From assembly GCA_017403825.1 (NCBI GenBank), contig JAFRDO010000094.1, forward strand, positions 1 through 36,595: 36,595 bases of DNA, in the 5' to 3' direction. Position 1 is the stretch's first letter, and each line of letters begins with the position of its first letter. Below the pieces are notes generated by a model, which was given only the letters and a program-made list of their open reading frames with translations, did not search any database and was not told the origin of the DNA. Below are positions 23,523 through 31,337 of the stretch, piece by piece. This stretch comes from Kiritimatiellia bacterium. Its GTDB lineage: Bacteria > Verrucomicrobiota > Kiritimatiellia > RFP12 > UBA1067. Both the position numbers and the translations under genes were made by a program.

Positions 23523-24398
23523 ATGAAGATTTCAGGTACTGTTACGGCTATGGTGACCCCGTTCGCGAAGGACGGTTCGGTCGATTACGGCAAGCTCAGG
23601 GAAATCGTCGGGGAGCAGGTCGCCGCCGGCATTGAGGGCATTTGTGCGGTGGGCACGAGTGGCGAGTCGCCGACCCTTTCGCACGAGGAGCACCACAAGG
23701 TCATCGAGAAGACGATCGAGTTCGCCGCGGGACGCGCGCTGATTGTCGCCGGCACGGGGGCGAACTCCACTGCGGAGGCGGTCTCGCTCACGAAAGCCGC
23801 CATCTCGATGGGCGGGGCCGACGCTAGCCTGCAGGTAACGCCCTACTACAACAAGCCTAACGCCGAGGGTCTCTACCGCCACTTCATGACGGTCGCCGAC
23901 CTTGGCCTGCCCGTGATTCTCTACAACGTGCCGGGTCGCACCGGACGGGAGATTCCGTTGGACGTAGTCGTGCGCCTCGCCGCGCACCCCAACGTCGTAG
24001 CCATAAAGGAGGCCGCCGGCTCGGTCGACCGCGTGAGCGCGATCAAGGCCGCGCTGCCCGACTTCACCGTCCTGTCCGGCGACGATTCGTTGGCCCTGCC
24101 CATGATTGCCGTCGGCGCGGCGGGCGTCATTTCCGTTGCGTCGAACGTGATCCCGCGCGAAATGGGCGACATGGTGCGCCTTGCGCTTGCCGGCGACTTC
24201 GTGCAGGCGCGCGGACTGCACGCCAAGTACTATGGTCTCTTCCGTGATCTGTTCATCGACGTCAACCCGGTGATGGTCAAGGAGGCTCTCGCGCTCATGG
24301 GCCGCATCGAGCCGGTGTTCCGCCTGCCGCTTTGCGAGACGGACGACGCGCGCCGCGCCCGTCTCAGGAAAACGCTCGAGGAGCTTGATCTCATATGA
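23523..24398 (+). CDS. dapA: 4-hydroxy-tetrahydrodipicolinate synthase
   Basis: 291 aa, normal length. First committed step of lysine and diaminopimelate synthesis, condensing pyruvate with aspartate semialdehyde. Schiff-base Lys-162 is in VAIKEAAGS, and Tyr-134 in ILYNVPGRTG. The pyruvate-binding GTSGESPTLSHEEH loop and the VTPYYNKPN loop are present. Its stop overlaps the cysS start as ATGA (24395-24398). Confidence 0.96.
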   Translation: MKISGTVTAMVTPFAKDGSVDYGKLREIVGEQVAAGIEGICAVGTSGESPTLSHEEHHKVIEKTIEFAAGRALIVAGTGANSTAEAVSLTKAAISMGGADASLQVTPYYNKPNAEGLYRHFMTVADLGLPVILYNVPGRTGREIPLDVVVRLAAHPNVVAIKEAAGSVDRVSAIKAALPDFTVLSGDDSLALPMIAVGAAGVISVASNVIPREMGDMVRLALAGDFVQARGLHAKYYGLFRDLFIDVNPVMVKEALALMGRIEPVFRLPLCETDDARRARLRKTLEELDLI

Positions 24399-25747
24399 AC
24401 GTCTACAATTCCCTGACCCGTCGGATCGAGGAGCTGAAGCCCCTCGCCGACAACACGATACGTCTCTATACCTGCGGGCCGACCGTCTACAACTTCGCGC
24501 ACATCGGGAACTTCAGGGCCTACGCCTTCGAGGACGTGCTGAGGCGCGTCATACAGTTCAACGGGATGAAGGTGAAGCAGGTGATGAACCTCACCGATGT
24601 TGACGACAAGACGATCCGCGGGGCCAATGCCGCTGGCGTCGCGCTCACCGACTACACGAAGACTTACAAGGACGCGTTCTTTGCCGATCTCGGGAAGCTC
24701 AACATTCAGCCGGCGGAGGTCTATCCGGCGGCCACCGACCACATTCCGGAGATGATCGCGCTGGTAGAGAAGCTGATGGAGAAGGGCGTCGCCTACCAGA
24801 GCGAGGACGGCTCGGTGTACTTCAAGGTCCGCGAGTTCCCCGGCTACGGCAAGCTCGCCCACATCGACTTCGACAGCCAGCGCACGGGCCTGAGATGCGC
24901 GGCGGACGAGTACGACAAGGAGAACGTAGGCGACTTTGCGCTCTGGAAGGCGTGGGAGCCGTCCGACGGTCCCGTCGGCTGGGACTCTCCGTGGGGCCGG
25001 GGACGTCCCGGCTGGCACATCGAGTGCTCGGCCATGTCAATGAAGTACCTTGGGCCTACGTTCGATTTGCACACTGGCGGAATAGACAACCTCTTCCCCC
25101 ACCACGAGAACGAGATCGCGCAGGCGGAGGCCGCGACTGGCAAGGAGTTCGTCCGCACGTGGATGCACTGCGCGCATTTGCGCGTCAACGGCGAGAAGAT
25201 GTCTAAGTCGGCTGGCAACTTCTTCACGCTGCGCGACCTGATTGACAAGGGATGGTTGGGGCGCGAGATACGGTACGTGCTGGTGAACGCGCACTACCGC
25301 ACCGGGCTCAACTTCGCATTCGACGCGCTCGAGGACGCGCGGAAATCCCTTGAGCGCATCGACAGGTGCGTCGAGACGGCGACGGAGGGAGAAGCTCCCG
25401 AATGGGCCTCCGCCCATCTCGCGGCGTTTGCCGACGCCGTGAACGACGACCTCAACCTGCCGAAGGCGTTCGCGGCCCTGTTCGCGCTCGTACGCGACAC
25501 AAACGCGCACGGAGGAGGTCCGGTGTTGTCCGTGTTCCGCCGTATGGACGAGGTCCTGGGCGTGATCTTCTTTGGGAAGTCCGCCAAGGCCGAAGTCCCT
25601 GCCGACGTCCAGGCGATGCTTGACGCGCGCGCCGAGGCGAGGAGCCAGAAGAACTGGGCTGAGTCCGATCGTATCCGTGACGCTCTTGCGGAGATGGGCT
25701 GGCTCGTGAAGGACTCCAAGGCGGGCCAGACGGTTTCGCGGAAATGA
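24395..25747 (+). CDS. cysS: Cysteinyl-tRNA synthetase
   Basis: 450 aa class I synthetase charging tRNA-Cys. HIGN is at residues 36-39 and KMSKS at 268-272. The zinc site includes Cys-27 (YTCGPTVYN), Cys in GWHIECSAMS and His in FPHHENEIAQ. DALR-type helical domain near the end (DDLNLPKAFAALFALV). Slightly short but complete. It is coupled to dapA by a 4-base overlap and followed after 13 bases by thioredoxin. Confidence 0.97.
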   Translation: MNVYNSLTRRIEELKPLADNTIRLYTCGPTVYNFAHIGNFRAYAFEDVLRRVIQFNGMKVKQVMNLTDVDDKTIRGANAAGVALTDYTKTYKDAFFADLGKLNIQPAEVYPAATDHIPEMIALVEKLMEKGVAYQSEDGSVYFKVREFPGYGKLAHIDFDSQRTGLRCAADEYDKENVGDFALWKAWEPSDGPVGWDSPWGRGRPGWHIECSAMSMKYLGPTFDLHTGGIDNLFPHHENEIAQAEAATGKEFVRTWMHCAHLRVNGEKMSKSAGNFFTLRDLIDKGWLGREIRYVLVNAHYRTGLNFAFDALEDARKSLERIDRCVETATEGEAPEWASAHLAAFADAVNDDLNLPKAFAALFALVRDTNAHGGGPVLSVFRRMDEVLGVIFFGKSAKAEVPADVQAMLDARAEARSQKNWAESDRIRDALAEMGWLVKDSKAGQTVSRK

Positions 25748-25760
25748 GGGAGGCGGCAAG

Positions 25761-26069
25761 ATGACGACGCATGTGAAGACTCAGGCGGACCTCGACGCGG
25801 CGACGGCGTCGGGCAAGGCGTTGGTTGACTTTTGGGCGACGTGGTGCGGCCCGTGCCAGATGATGGGGCAGCGCATCGAGGCGGAGCTCGAGCCCGCTAT
25901 GCCCGACCTGACGGTCGTGAAGGTGAACGTGGACGAGGCGCCGGAGCTGGCCGCGAAGTTCGGCATCATGTCCATACCTGCGCTGTTCTGCTTCCGCGAC
26001 GGACGCAAGGTCGCCGAGTTCGTCGGCGTCACCGACTGCCGCGATATCGCCGCCGCGTTCCAGCGCTAG
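25761..26069 (+). CDS. trxA: Thioredoxin
   Basis: 102 aa disulfide reductase with the active site WATWCGPCQMM (CGPC) at about residues 29-33 and the cis-proline SIPALFCF. No signal peptide, so cytosolic. GGAGGCGGCAAG lies upstream of ATG 25761. Third gene of the dapA operon. Extra Cys residues are present near the C-terminus (FCFRD, TDCRD), not part of the canonical site. Confidence 0.93.
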   Translation: MTTHVKTQADLDAATASGKALVDFWATWCGPCQMMGQRIEAELEPAMPDLTVVKVNVDEAPELAAKFGIMSIPALFCFRDGRKVAEFVGVTDCRDIAAAFQR

Positions 26070-26114
26070 CTGCGTGACCGGAATTTTCCCATCGCAAGAG
26101 AAAGGTATTGACCG

Positions 26115-27539
26115 ATGAACGTTCTGCTTGTTGCCGCTGCTGCTGCCGCTGTCATGGCCGACTTCAGCCATGAGATCGGAAAGATTCGTCCCGAAATACA
26201 CTCTTCGGGCTTCGGCCCCACGATTTGTTCACAGACGGCGCAGGACCTTGCCGACATAAAGGCCATGGGGTTCAAGTACGCCCGTACCCATGACTGGGCG
26301 CTCATAAATGCCAACGAGCGCGTGTGCGACTACTTCCAGATATTTCCGCTGATGCATCTTGACGCCAAGGACCCCAAGAACTACCATTTTGGTCCTACGG
26401 ACTACCTGCTGAAGCGCACGCGCGAGGAGGCCGGCTTTGGGATATTCTTCCGCCTTGGCACGTCGATTGAACATTCTGGCCTGAAGGTGCACTTCAACAC
26501 GACCATACCGGACGACTTCGACAAGGTCGCCGAGACGTTTGCCGCAACGGTGCGCCACTACAACCGCGGGTGGGCGGACGGATTCAAGTGGGACATCAAG
26601 TACTGGGAGATATGGAACGAACCTGACGGCATTCAAAACATGTGGACGCCGCCGGGAGGGCTTAGCGAAGAGGATTGCAAGTATCCGTCGGCGAAGCGCG
26701 ACGAGTGCCGCGCCGCGTTCGTGAAGTTCTTCGTTACGGTCCTGAAGCGCCTGAAGTCGGAATTCGGCGATACGATCAAGGTGGGCGGTCCCGCGCTTTG
26801 CTACTACAACACGGTGTGGTTCAACGACATTCTCTCTGCGTGCCGCGACGCTGGCGTCGCGCCGGACTTCATCTCGTGGCATGGCTACGCCAACGACCCG
26901 ATGCGGTACTCGAACGACGCTGACCTCGCCCGGCAGCTTTGCGACTCCTACGGCTTCACGAAATGCGAGCTGATCTTGAACGAGTGGCACTATTTTGGCG
27001 AGAACTACAGCTGGACCGACATGCAGCGTTGTTCTGATCCAGACGTCAAGGCGCGCATCTGGGATGGTCCCGACAGCCACAACGGCATTCGTAGCTCGTG
27101 CTTTACGCTTGCCGCGCTTGCCAACCTGGAGCGGTCGAAGATGACGCAGGCATATTTCTACGGTTGCCGCCACGAGGGCTCATGGGGCTTCAAGGACAGC
27201 CTCCAGCGCAAGTACAAGGTTTTCTACGCACTGAAGCTCTTTGGCGATATCATGAAGAACTACTCGACGATTTGCGAGAGCACGTCCGACGGCAGCATAA
27301 CGACGTTCGCGGTCGGCGGAGAGTCCGGCAGGAAGGGGCTCCTCGTCATCGACTACGGCGGGATGTCGCGGCAGATCTCGGTGGATGTCAAGGGCATCGC
27401 TGCCGGAGCCAAGACGACATGCACGCTCCTTGACAACGCCCACGACCTGACGCCGCACGAGGTGGGGTTCAAGGACGGCAAGTTGACGCTTGTGAAGCCC
27501 GACTTCTTCTCGGCGGCCTTCTTCGTCGAGTTCGAGTGA
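26115..27539 (+). CDS. GH39-like glycoside hydrolase, probably exported
   Basis: 474 aa. TIM-barrel glycosidase of clan GH-A. The acid/base Glu-169 is in YWEIWNEPDG, and the nucleophile Glu-290 in LILNEWHYF. Further GH39 (beta-xylosidase/iduronidase) traits are GFKYARTHDW at the start of the barrel, VGGPALCYYN and FISWHGYAND. The C-terminal 90 residues form a beta-sandwich (GLLVIDYGGMSRQISVDVKG). The N-terminus MNVLLVAAAAAAVMA is signal-like but short and lacks a positive charge. RBS AGAAAGG. The substrate is not readable. It ends four bases before the convergent minus-strand gene, with no clear terminator between. Confidence 0.8.
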   Translation: MNVLLVAAAAAAVMADFSHEIGKIRPEIHSSGFGPTICSQTAQDLADIKAMGFKYARTHDWALINANERVCDYFQIFPLMHLDAKDPKNYHFGPTDYLLKRTREEAGFGIFFRLGTSIEHSGLKVHFNTTIPDDFDKVAETFAATVRHYNRGWADGFKWDIKYWEIWNEPDGIQNMWTPPGGLSEEDCKYPSAKRDECRAAFVKFFVTVLKRLKSEFGDTIKVGGPALCYYNTVWFNDILSACRDAGVAPDFISWHGYANDPMRYSNDADLARQLCDSYGFTKCELILNEWHYFGENYSWTDMQRCSDPDVKARIWDGPDSHNGIRSSCFTLAALANLERSKMTQAYFYGCRHEGSWGFKDSLQRKYKVFYALKLFGDIMKNYSTICESTSDGSITTFAVGGESGRKGLLVIDYGGMSRQISVDVKGIAAGAKTTCTLLDNAHDLTPHEVGFKDGKLTLVKPDFFSAAFFVEFE

Positions 27540-27543
27540 GGCT

Positions 27544-28110
27544 CTAGCGGTATTCGATTTTTGCGTTGGTCCTGAGGTCAGCGACGAACGCGTCCATCGC
27601 GCGCCCTCTGGCTTCGTGGCGCAGAAGCTCCCTGAGCTGGTCATGAAGGTCGACTAGCGTCGCGTCGCCCGTCCGTCCGGCCTGACGCTGCGCGGCGTAA
27701 AAAGAGGCGATCTCGTCCTCGGTCGGCTCCGGGACGCTTGCACAGGCTTGTTCCACCAGCTTGTTAACTCGCGCTCCCTTTTCCAGCTCGCGGCGGAAGT
27801 CTGCCTCGGCGAGACCTTGCGCCGCGAGTGCCTTGCGATAGTTCTCCTCTCCGCCTATCTGGCGGACGACCTTCTCGACCTCGGCATCGACGTCTGCCTT
27901 TGAGACCGGCAGGTCGAGCTGTGAGGCGCGCATCAGCAGCAGCTTTGCGCCGATGGCCTGCTCAAGGGCCTTTTCCCGCAGTTCGGGAAGGCTCTTCTTC
28001 ACCTCCTCTTCCGAAAACCCGTGGCTCGTGTAGAACTTCACGAGTCGGCTCAGCTCGAAGGTGACCGCGCCTTCACCGATCTCTTCTCCGTTGACGTATG
28101 CTTTCTTCAT
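27544..28110 (-). CDS. SurA N-terminal-domain-like protein without PPIase domain
   Basis: 188 aa, the only minus-strand gene. It starts MKKAYVNGEEIGEGAV, the typical opening of SurA/PrsA-type peptidyl-prolyl isomerases, followed by the helical chaperone part (KSLPELREKALEQAIGAKLL, LDLPVSKADVDAEVEKVV, YRKALAAQGLAEADFRRELE, VPEPTEDEIASFYA). The parvulin catalytic domain is missing and no signal peptide is seen, so it may be a cytosolic or peripheral chaperone. I use the ATG at 28110; the frame stays open to 28254, but that part covers the promoter. Its -10 is TATAAT at 28147-28142, and the leader is about 25 bases. Divergent from pspC. Confidence 0.75.
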   Translation of the reverse strand: MKKAYVNGEEIGEGAVTFELSRLVKFYTSHGFSEEEVKKSLPELREKALEQAIGAKLLLMRASQLDLPVSKADVDAEVEKVVRQIGGEENYRKALAAQGLAEADFRRELEKGARVNKLVEQACASVPEPTEDEIASFYAAQRQAGRTGDATLVDLHDQLRELLRHEARGRAMDAFVADLRTNAKIEYR

Positions 28111-28141
28111 GTCTGTCCCATGTAGCTGCTTTTGTCGTGTT

Positions 28142-28150
28142 ATTATAGCA
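28142..28150 (-). promoter_or_regulatory. Minus-strand promoter for the SurA-N-like gene
   Basis: Read on the minus strand, TGCTATAAT gives an extended -10. It lies 31 bases upstream of the start codon, unlike the leaderless plus-strand starts. Confidence 0.6.
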
Positions 28151-28172
28151 TAATCCCCAGAACTGTGTTTTT

Positions 28173-28181
28173 TGGTATAAT
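28173..28181 (+). promoter_or_regulatory. Extended -10 promoter of pspC
   Basis: TGGTATAAT after six T residues, seven bases before ATG 28189. Divergent from the minus-strand promoter, with about 22 bases between the two -10 elements, so the two may interfere or share control. Confidence 0.7.
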
Positions 28182-28188
28182 GTCCGCC

Positions 28189-28395
28189 ATGAGCAACTTG
28201 TACAGAAGCAGAGACGAGAAGGTGATAGCGGGCGTGTGCGCGGGACTTGCCCACCGTTTCGACCTGAACGCAACGGGATTGCGCTGGGTCGTGGCATTGG
28301 TGACGCTCTTCCTGTCGGGCATTCCGCTGATCGTCTATCTTGTCCTTTGGGCAACGCTCAAGGAGCGGTCTACGGCTGGCGTGACTGACGTCTGA
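28189..28395 (+). CDS. PspC-domain small membrane protein
   Basis: 68 aa, essentially one PspC domain: LYRSRDEKVIAGVCAGLAHR, FDLNATGLRWVV, then a membrane helix (LVTLFLSGIPLIVYLVLWAT). PspC domains occur in phage-shock envelope-stress systems. No PspA/B is nearby. The start 28189 is seven bases after the -10, hence probably leaderless; the ATG at 28180 overlaps the -10 and is excluded. The following gene begins 29 bases later. Confidence 0.9.
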   Translation: MSNLYRSRDEKVIAGVCAGLAHRFDLNATGLRWVVALVTLFLSGIPLIVYLVLWATLKERSTAGVTDV

Positions 28396-28424
28396 ATGGG
28401 CGTGCGGCCTTTCGGCACATCGGG

Positions 28425-29558
28425 ATGAAGAAGCTGACAGTCGTGGCGGCGGGGCTCGGATACGGGCTGCTGGAGCGCGCGGGCATGACGCGCATTGCGG
28501 GGCTGGACTTCTCGCCTAAACCGAGCGTTTTCCCCGCCGTCACCTGCGTGGCCCAGGCGACTCTGCGCACCGGCCTTTCTCCGGAAGGGCATGGCATCGT
28601 CTCAAACGGCCACTGGTCGGAGGAGTTGCAGAAGCCAGTTTTCTGGGAGCAGAGCTGCCGCATCGTCAGGGGGGCTCGCACGTGGGAAGCCTGTCGCGCT
28701 GCCGGCGGCAAGGTCGGATTGTTCTTCTTCCAGCAGTCTCTTGGCGAGAACGTGGACCTGATCGTCTCGCCCGCGCCGATTCATAAGCATGGCGGCGGAA
28801 TGATCATGAGCTGCTACACGAAGCCGGCCGGCATGGCTGACGTTCTTCGGAAGCTGTGCGGCAAGTTCCCGCTGTGGCGCTACTGGGGTCCGCTTGCGTC
28901 TCCTAAGGTCGGGCGCAAGTGCATATCGTATTTCGAGGCGATGACGGACGCGCACGATGTCGATGAGGCTTATCTCTACCTGCCTACGCTCGATTACGCC
29001 GCCCAGCGCAGCGGACCCGGTTCGTCCGCCGCGCGTGCTGCGCTGAAGGAATTCCGCCGCCAGCTCGAGCGCTTGGCCGACATCGCCATGCGCCGCGCCT
29101 GCACGTTGTCGGTAGAAGGCGACTACGAAATCTCCGAGGCGACGGCGGAGCCGGTGCTGCCTAACGTGGAGCTTCGCCGCGCCGGCCTTTTCCGGACGCG
29201 AACGGCAGGCGGGCGAAGCTATCCCGACTTCTACCAGTCGGAGGCGTTTGCGATGTGCGATCACGAGGTTTGCGTGGTCCTGGGTCCCTCGCGCGCTGCG
29301 GCCGTCAAGCTGCTGCTTGCGACGGGCGACTATGATGCGGCGGCTACGGCGGAGATCGGCGACAGGACTGTTCTCGTTGCGCGGGCCGGTTCGTGGTGCG
29401 GCTACGAATGGTGGACGGACTCACGCGAAGCGCCCGACTTTGCCTCGCATGTCGACATTCACAACAAGCCGGGCTATGATCCGAAGGAACTGTTCTTCTT
29501 CAACCGTGGCGTCGTGCGCGGAACGCACGGACGGAAGTGCGAGGTTGCTTATGCGTGA
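28425..29558 (+). CDS. Alkaline-phosphatase-superfamily phosphodiesterase/pyrophosphatase-like protein
   Basis: 377 aa. The motif FPAVTCVAQATLRTGL then SPEGHGIVSNGHW is that of the nucleotide pyrophosphatase/phosphodiesterase family in the alkaline phosphatase superfamily; Thr-40 is the likely nucleophile. YLPTLDYAAQRSGPGS supplies a metal ligand Asp, and CDHEVCVVLG and SHVDIHNKPGYDPKELFFF complete the metal site region. The first metal position usually Asp is Gly here (VVAAGLGYGLL), as in the subgroup found with ebo-type clusters. Substrate unknown. No signal peptide. Overlaps the methyltransferase gene by eight bases. Confidence 0.8.
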   Translation: MKKLTVVAAGLGYGLLERAGMTRIAGLDFSPKPSVFPAVTCVAQATLRTGLSPEGHGIVSNGHWSEELQKPVFWEQSCRIVRGARTWEACRAAGGKVGLFFFQQSLGENVDLIVSPAPIHKHGGGMIMSCYTKPAGMADVLRKLCGKFPLWRYWGPLASPKVGRKCISYFEAMTDAHDVDEAYLYLPTLDYAAQRSGPGSSAARAALKEFRRQLERLADIAMRRACTLSVEGDYEISEATAEPVLPNVELRRAGLFRTRTAGGRSYPDFYQSEAFAMCDHEVCVVLGPSRAAAVKLLLATGDYDAAATAEIGDRTVLVARAGSWCGYEWWTDSREAPDFASHVDIHNKPGYDPKELFFFNRGVVRGTHGRKCEVAYA

Positions 29559-30570
29559 GGCGAAAGAATCGGCTGGCGCGAAGAGCGTGGCAGAAATCGT
29601 GGACCTTGCAAGCGCGTTCTATGGCAGCGCGACGCTGTTTGCGGCGCTTGATCACGGAGTCTTTGACGCAGTGGAGAGGTCCGGGACGCTGGCGGACGTC
29701 GCGAAGGCGACCGGATGCGACGAACGCGGCATAAGGCTGCTGCTTGACGCGTGCGTCGCCGAGGGGCTGCTCGTCAAGGCCGGAGGCGTCTATGCGAACA
29801 CGCCGGCGGGGAAGGCTGCGCTCGTGCCGGGAGGCCCTGCGGATCTCACGAAGGCGATACGCTACAACCGCGACGTCTATCCGGCGTGGGGACGGCTTGC
29901 GGAGTTCGTGAAGACAGGCCGTCCGGTCGAGCGCCCCGAGATTCACCTGGGCGCGGACGCGTCGCGGACGAAGGCGTTCGCGGCGGCGATGTTCGGACGT
30001 GCAATGGGCATCGGGCGCGCAGTCGTGCCTATGCTCGGCTTGCCGCGCGAGGGCCGCGTGCTGGACCTGGCCGGCGGTCCGGCGGCATATGCGATACTTA
30101 TGTGCCAGGCGAACCCGGGGCTGTCGTGCGTTACCGTAGATTTGCCCGCAATTCGCGACGAGGCGGCAGCTTACGTGGAGCAGTTCGGTCTCTCCGGCCG
30201 TATAGAGTGCCGCGCCGGAGACTATCATTCTGACGAATACGAAGCCGGGGCCTACGATGCGGTGACGATCTTCGGTGCCTTGCACCAGGAGTCTCCGGAA
30301 GACATCGTCGGCATCCTCGGGCGCGTTCGCCGCGCGCTGAAGCCGGGCGGACGCCTTTTTGTGCTGGATATGATGACGGACTTCACTCATGCGGCACCTA
30401 AATTCTCCGCGCTATTTGCCCTTAACATGGCGCTTACGACCGACAACGGCTGGGTGTTTTCCGACGATGAGCTGAAGGGATGGATGCGCGACGCGGGCCT
30501 TGTCCCGGGCGAGACTGTCCGCATCCCGCCGCCGATGCCGCATTGGCTTGTCTCCGCAACCAGGCCCTGA
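29551..30570 (+). CDS. SAM-dependent O-methyltransferase-type enzyme
   Basis: 339 aa. N-terminal winged-helix dimerisation domain (LFAALDHGVFDAVERSGTLA, GIRLLLDACVAEGLL, YANTPAGKAAL) followed by a Rossmann methyltransferase: SAM motif I VLDLAGGPAAYAI, the acidic TVDLPAI, RAGDYHSDEYE, ALHQESPEDIV (His in the catalytic position) and LKPGGRLFVLDMM. This is the plant-type/antibiotic O-methyltransferase fold, often acting on small aromatic compounds. ATG 29551 is inside the end of the phosphodiesterase gene, with GAGG six bases upstream. The pairing with a phosphodiesterase suggests a small biosynthetic or detoxifying unit. Confidence 0.85.
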   Translation: MREAKESAGAKSVAEIVDLASAFYGSATLFAALDHGVFDAVERSGTLADVAKATGCDERGIRLLLDACVAEGLLVKAGGVYANTPAGKAALVPGGPADLTKAIRYNRDVYPAWGRLAEFVKTGRPVERPEIHLGADASRTKAFAAAMFGRAMGIGRAVVPMLGLPREGRVLDLAGGPAAYAILMCQANPGLSCVTVDLPAIRDEAAAYVEQFGLSGRIECRAGDYHSDEYEAGAYDAVTIFGALHQESPEDIVGILGRVRRALKPGGRLFVLDMMTDFTHAAPKFSALFALNMALTTDNGWVFSDDELKGWMRDAGLVPGETVRIPPPMPHWLVSATRP

Positions 30571-30582
30571 TGCGGCGAAATG

Positions 30583-30591
30583 TGGTATAAT
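30583..30591 (+). promoter_or_regulatory. Extended -10 promoter of the Gld-type ABC operon
   Basis: TGGTATAAT with no clear -35. It lies nine bases before ATG 30601 (a 9-codon frame) and 35 bases before the GTG of the ATPase gene. Confidence 0.7.
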
Positions 30592-30600
30592 AACAACCTT

Positions 30601-30630
30601 ATGACGGTGGAAGAAGGGAGAATCCGGTGA
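30601..30630 (+). other. Nine-codon leader ORF overlapping the ABC ATPase start
   Basis: ATG 30601 codes MTVEEGRIR and stops in TGA at 30628-30630, sharing GTGA with the ATPase start at 30627. A GAAGGGAG ribosome site for the GTG lies inside the frame. The ATG is placed like the leaderless starts elsewhere in the window, so the peptide may be translated first and couple to the ATPase. Confidence 0.45.
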
Positions 30631-31337
30631 TCGAGGTAAGGAACCTTGCGTTCACCTATCGGCGTCAGCCGGTCCTCCGTGACGTGTCGTTCGTTGTGTC
30701 GCCTGGCGAGACGGTCAGCGTCGTCGGCGCGAACGGCGCTGGCAAGACGACGCTTCTTCGCGTCCTGGCGACGCTGGCCGTGCCGGATTCTGGAACTGTG
30801 ATGATTGACGGACAGGACGCCCTGTCCCGTCCGTTGCGCTACCGCCGTCAGCTCGGCTACCTGCCTGAGCGTGTGGCGCTTTACGAGGACATGAAGGTGC
30901 GCGATTATCTGCAATACCGCGCGACGCTCAAGGGAGAGCCGGCGAAGCGCGTACGCCGCCGGATATCCGAGGCGGTAGAGATGTGCAGGATAGGCGATCT
31001 GATGCGCACGTCCATACACTGGCTTTCCGCAGGCCTGCGCAAGCGCGTTGCATTGGCCGACGCGCTTCTGCTGCGTCCGCGCGTCCTCCTGCTGGACGAT
31101 TTCCTGGCCGGGCTTGACCATGACATGCGCATGGCGGCCGGGGAGATCCTGTCCAATGCCGCGTCGTTCTCCAGCGTGATTGTCACCGGGCACGAGCTGT
31201 GGGACTTCGCGAAGTGGACGAGTAGGTTCCTGGTGCTGCGCGACGGCGTGATTGCCGCCAAGGTCGAGACTGCCGGGCTTGAGCCGTCGGTACTGCGGGA
31301 GCGGGTCGAAGATGCCATGAGTGGAGGGGCTCGGTGA
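30627..31337 (+). CDS. ABC transporter ATP-binding protein, GldA-like
   Basis: 236 aa ATPase. Walker A GANGAGKTT, Q-loop LGYLPERVALYEDM, signature HWLSAGLRKRVALADALL (degenerate LSGGQ as LSAGL), Walker B VLLLDDFLAGLD, H-loop VTGHE. FVVSPGETVSVVG and the LPERVALYEDMKV pattern are typical of ABC-2 exporters such as GldA. GTG 30627 is used, with a ribosome site seven bases upstream. Its end overlaps the permease gene as GTGA (31334-31337), so the two subunits are made in step. Confidence 0.88.
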   Translation: MIEVRNLAFTYRRQPVLRDVSFVVSPGETVSVVGANGAGKTTLLRVLATLAVPDSGTVMIDGQDALSRPLRYRRQLGYLPERVALYEDMKVRDYLQYRATLKGEPAKRVRRRISEAVEMCRIGDLMRTSIHWLSAGLRKRVALADALLLRPRVLLLDDFLAGLDHDMRMAAGEILSNAASFSSVIVTGHELWDFAKWTSRFLVLRDGVIAAKVETAGLEPSVLRERVEDAMSGGAR

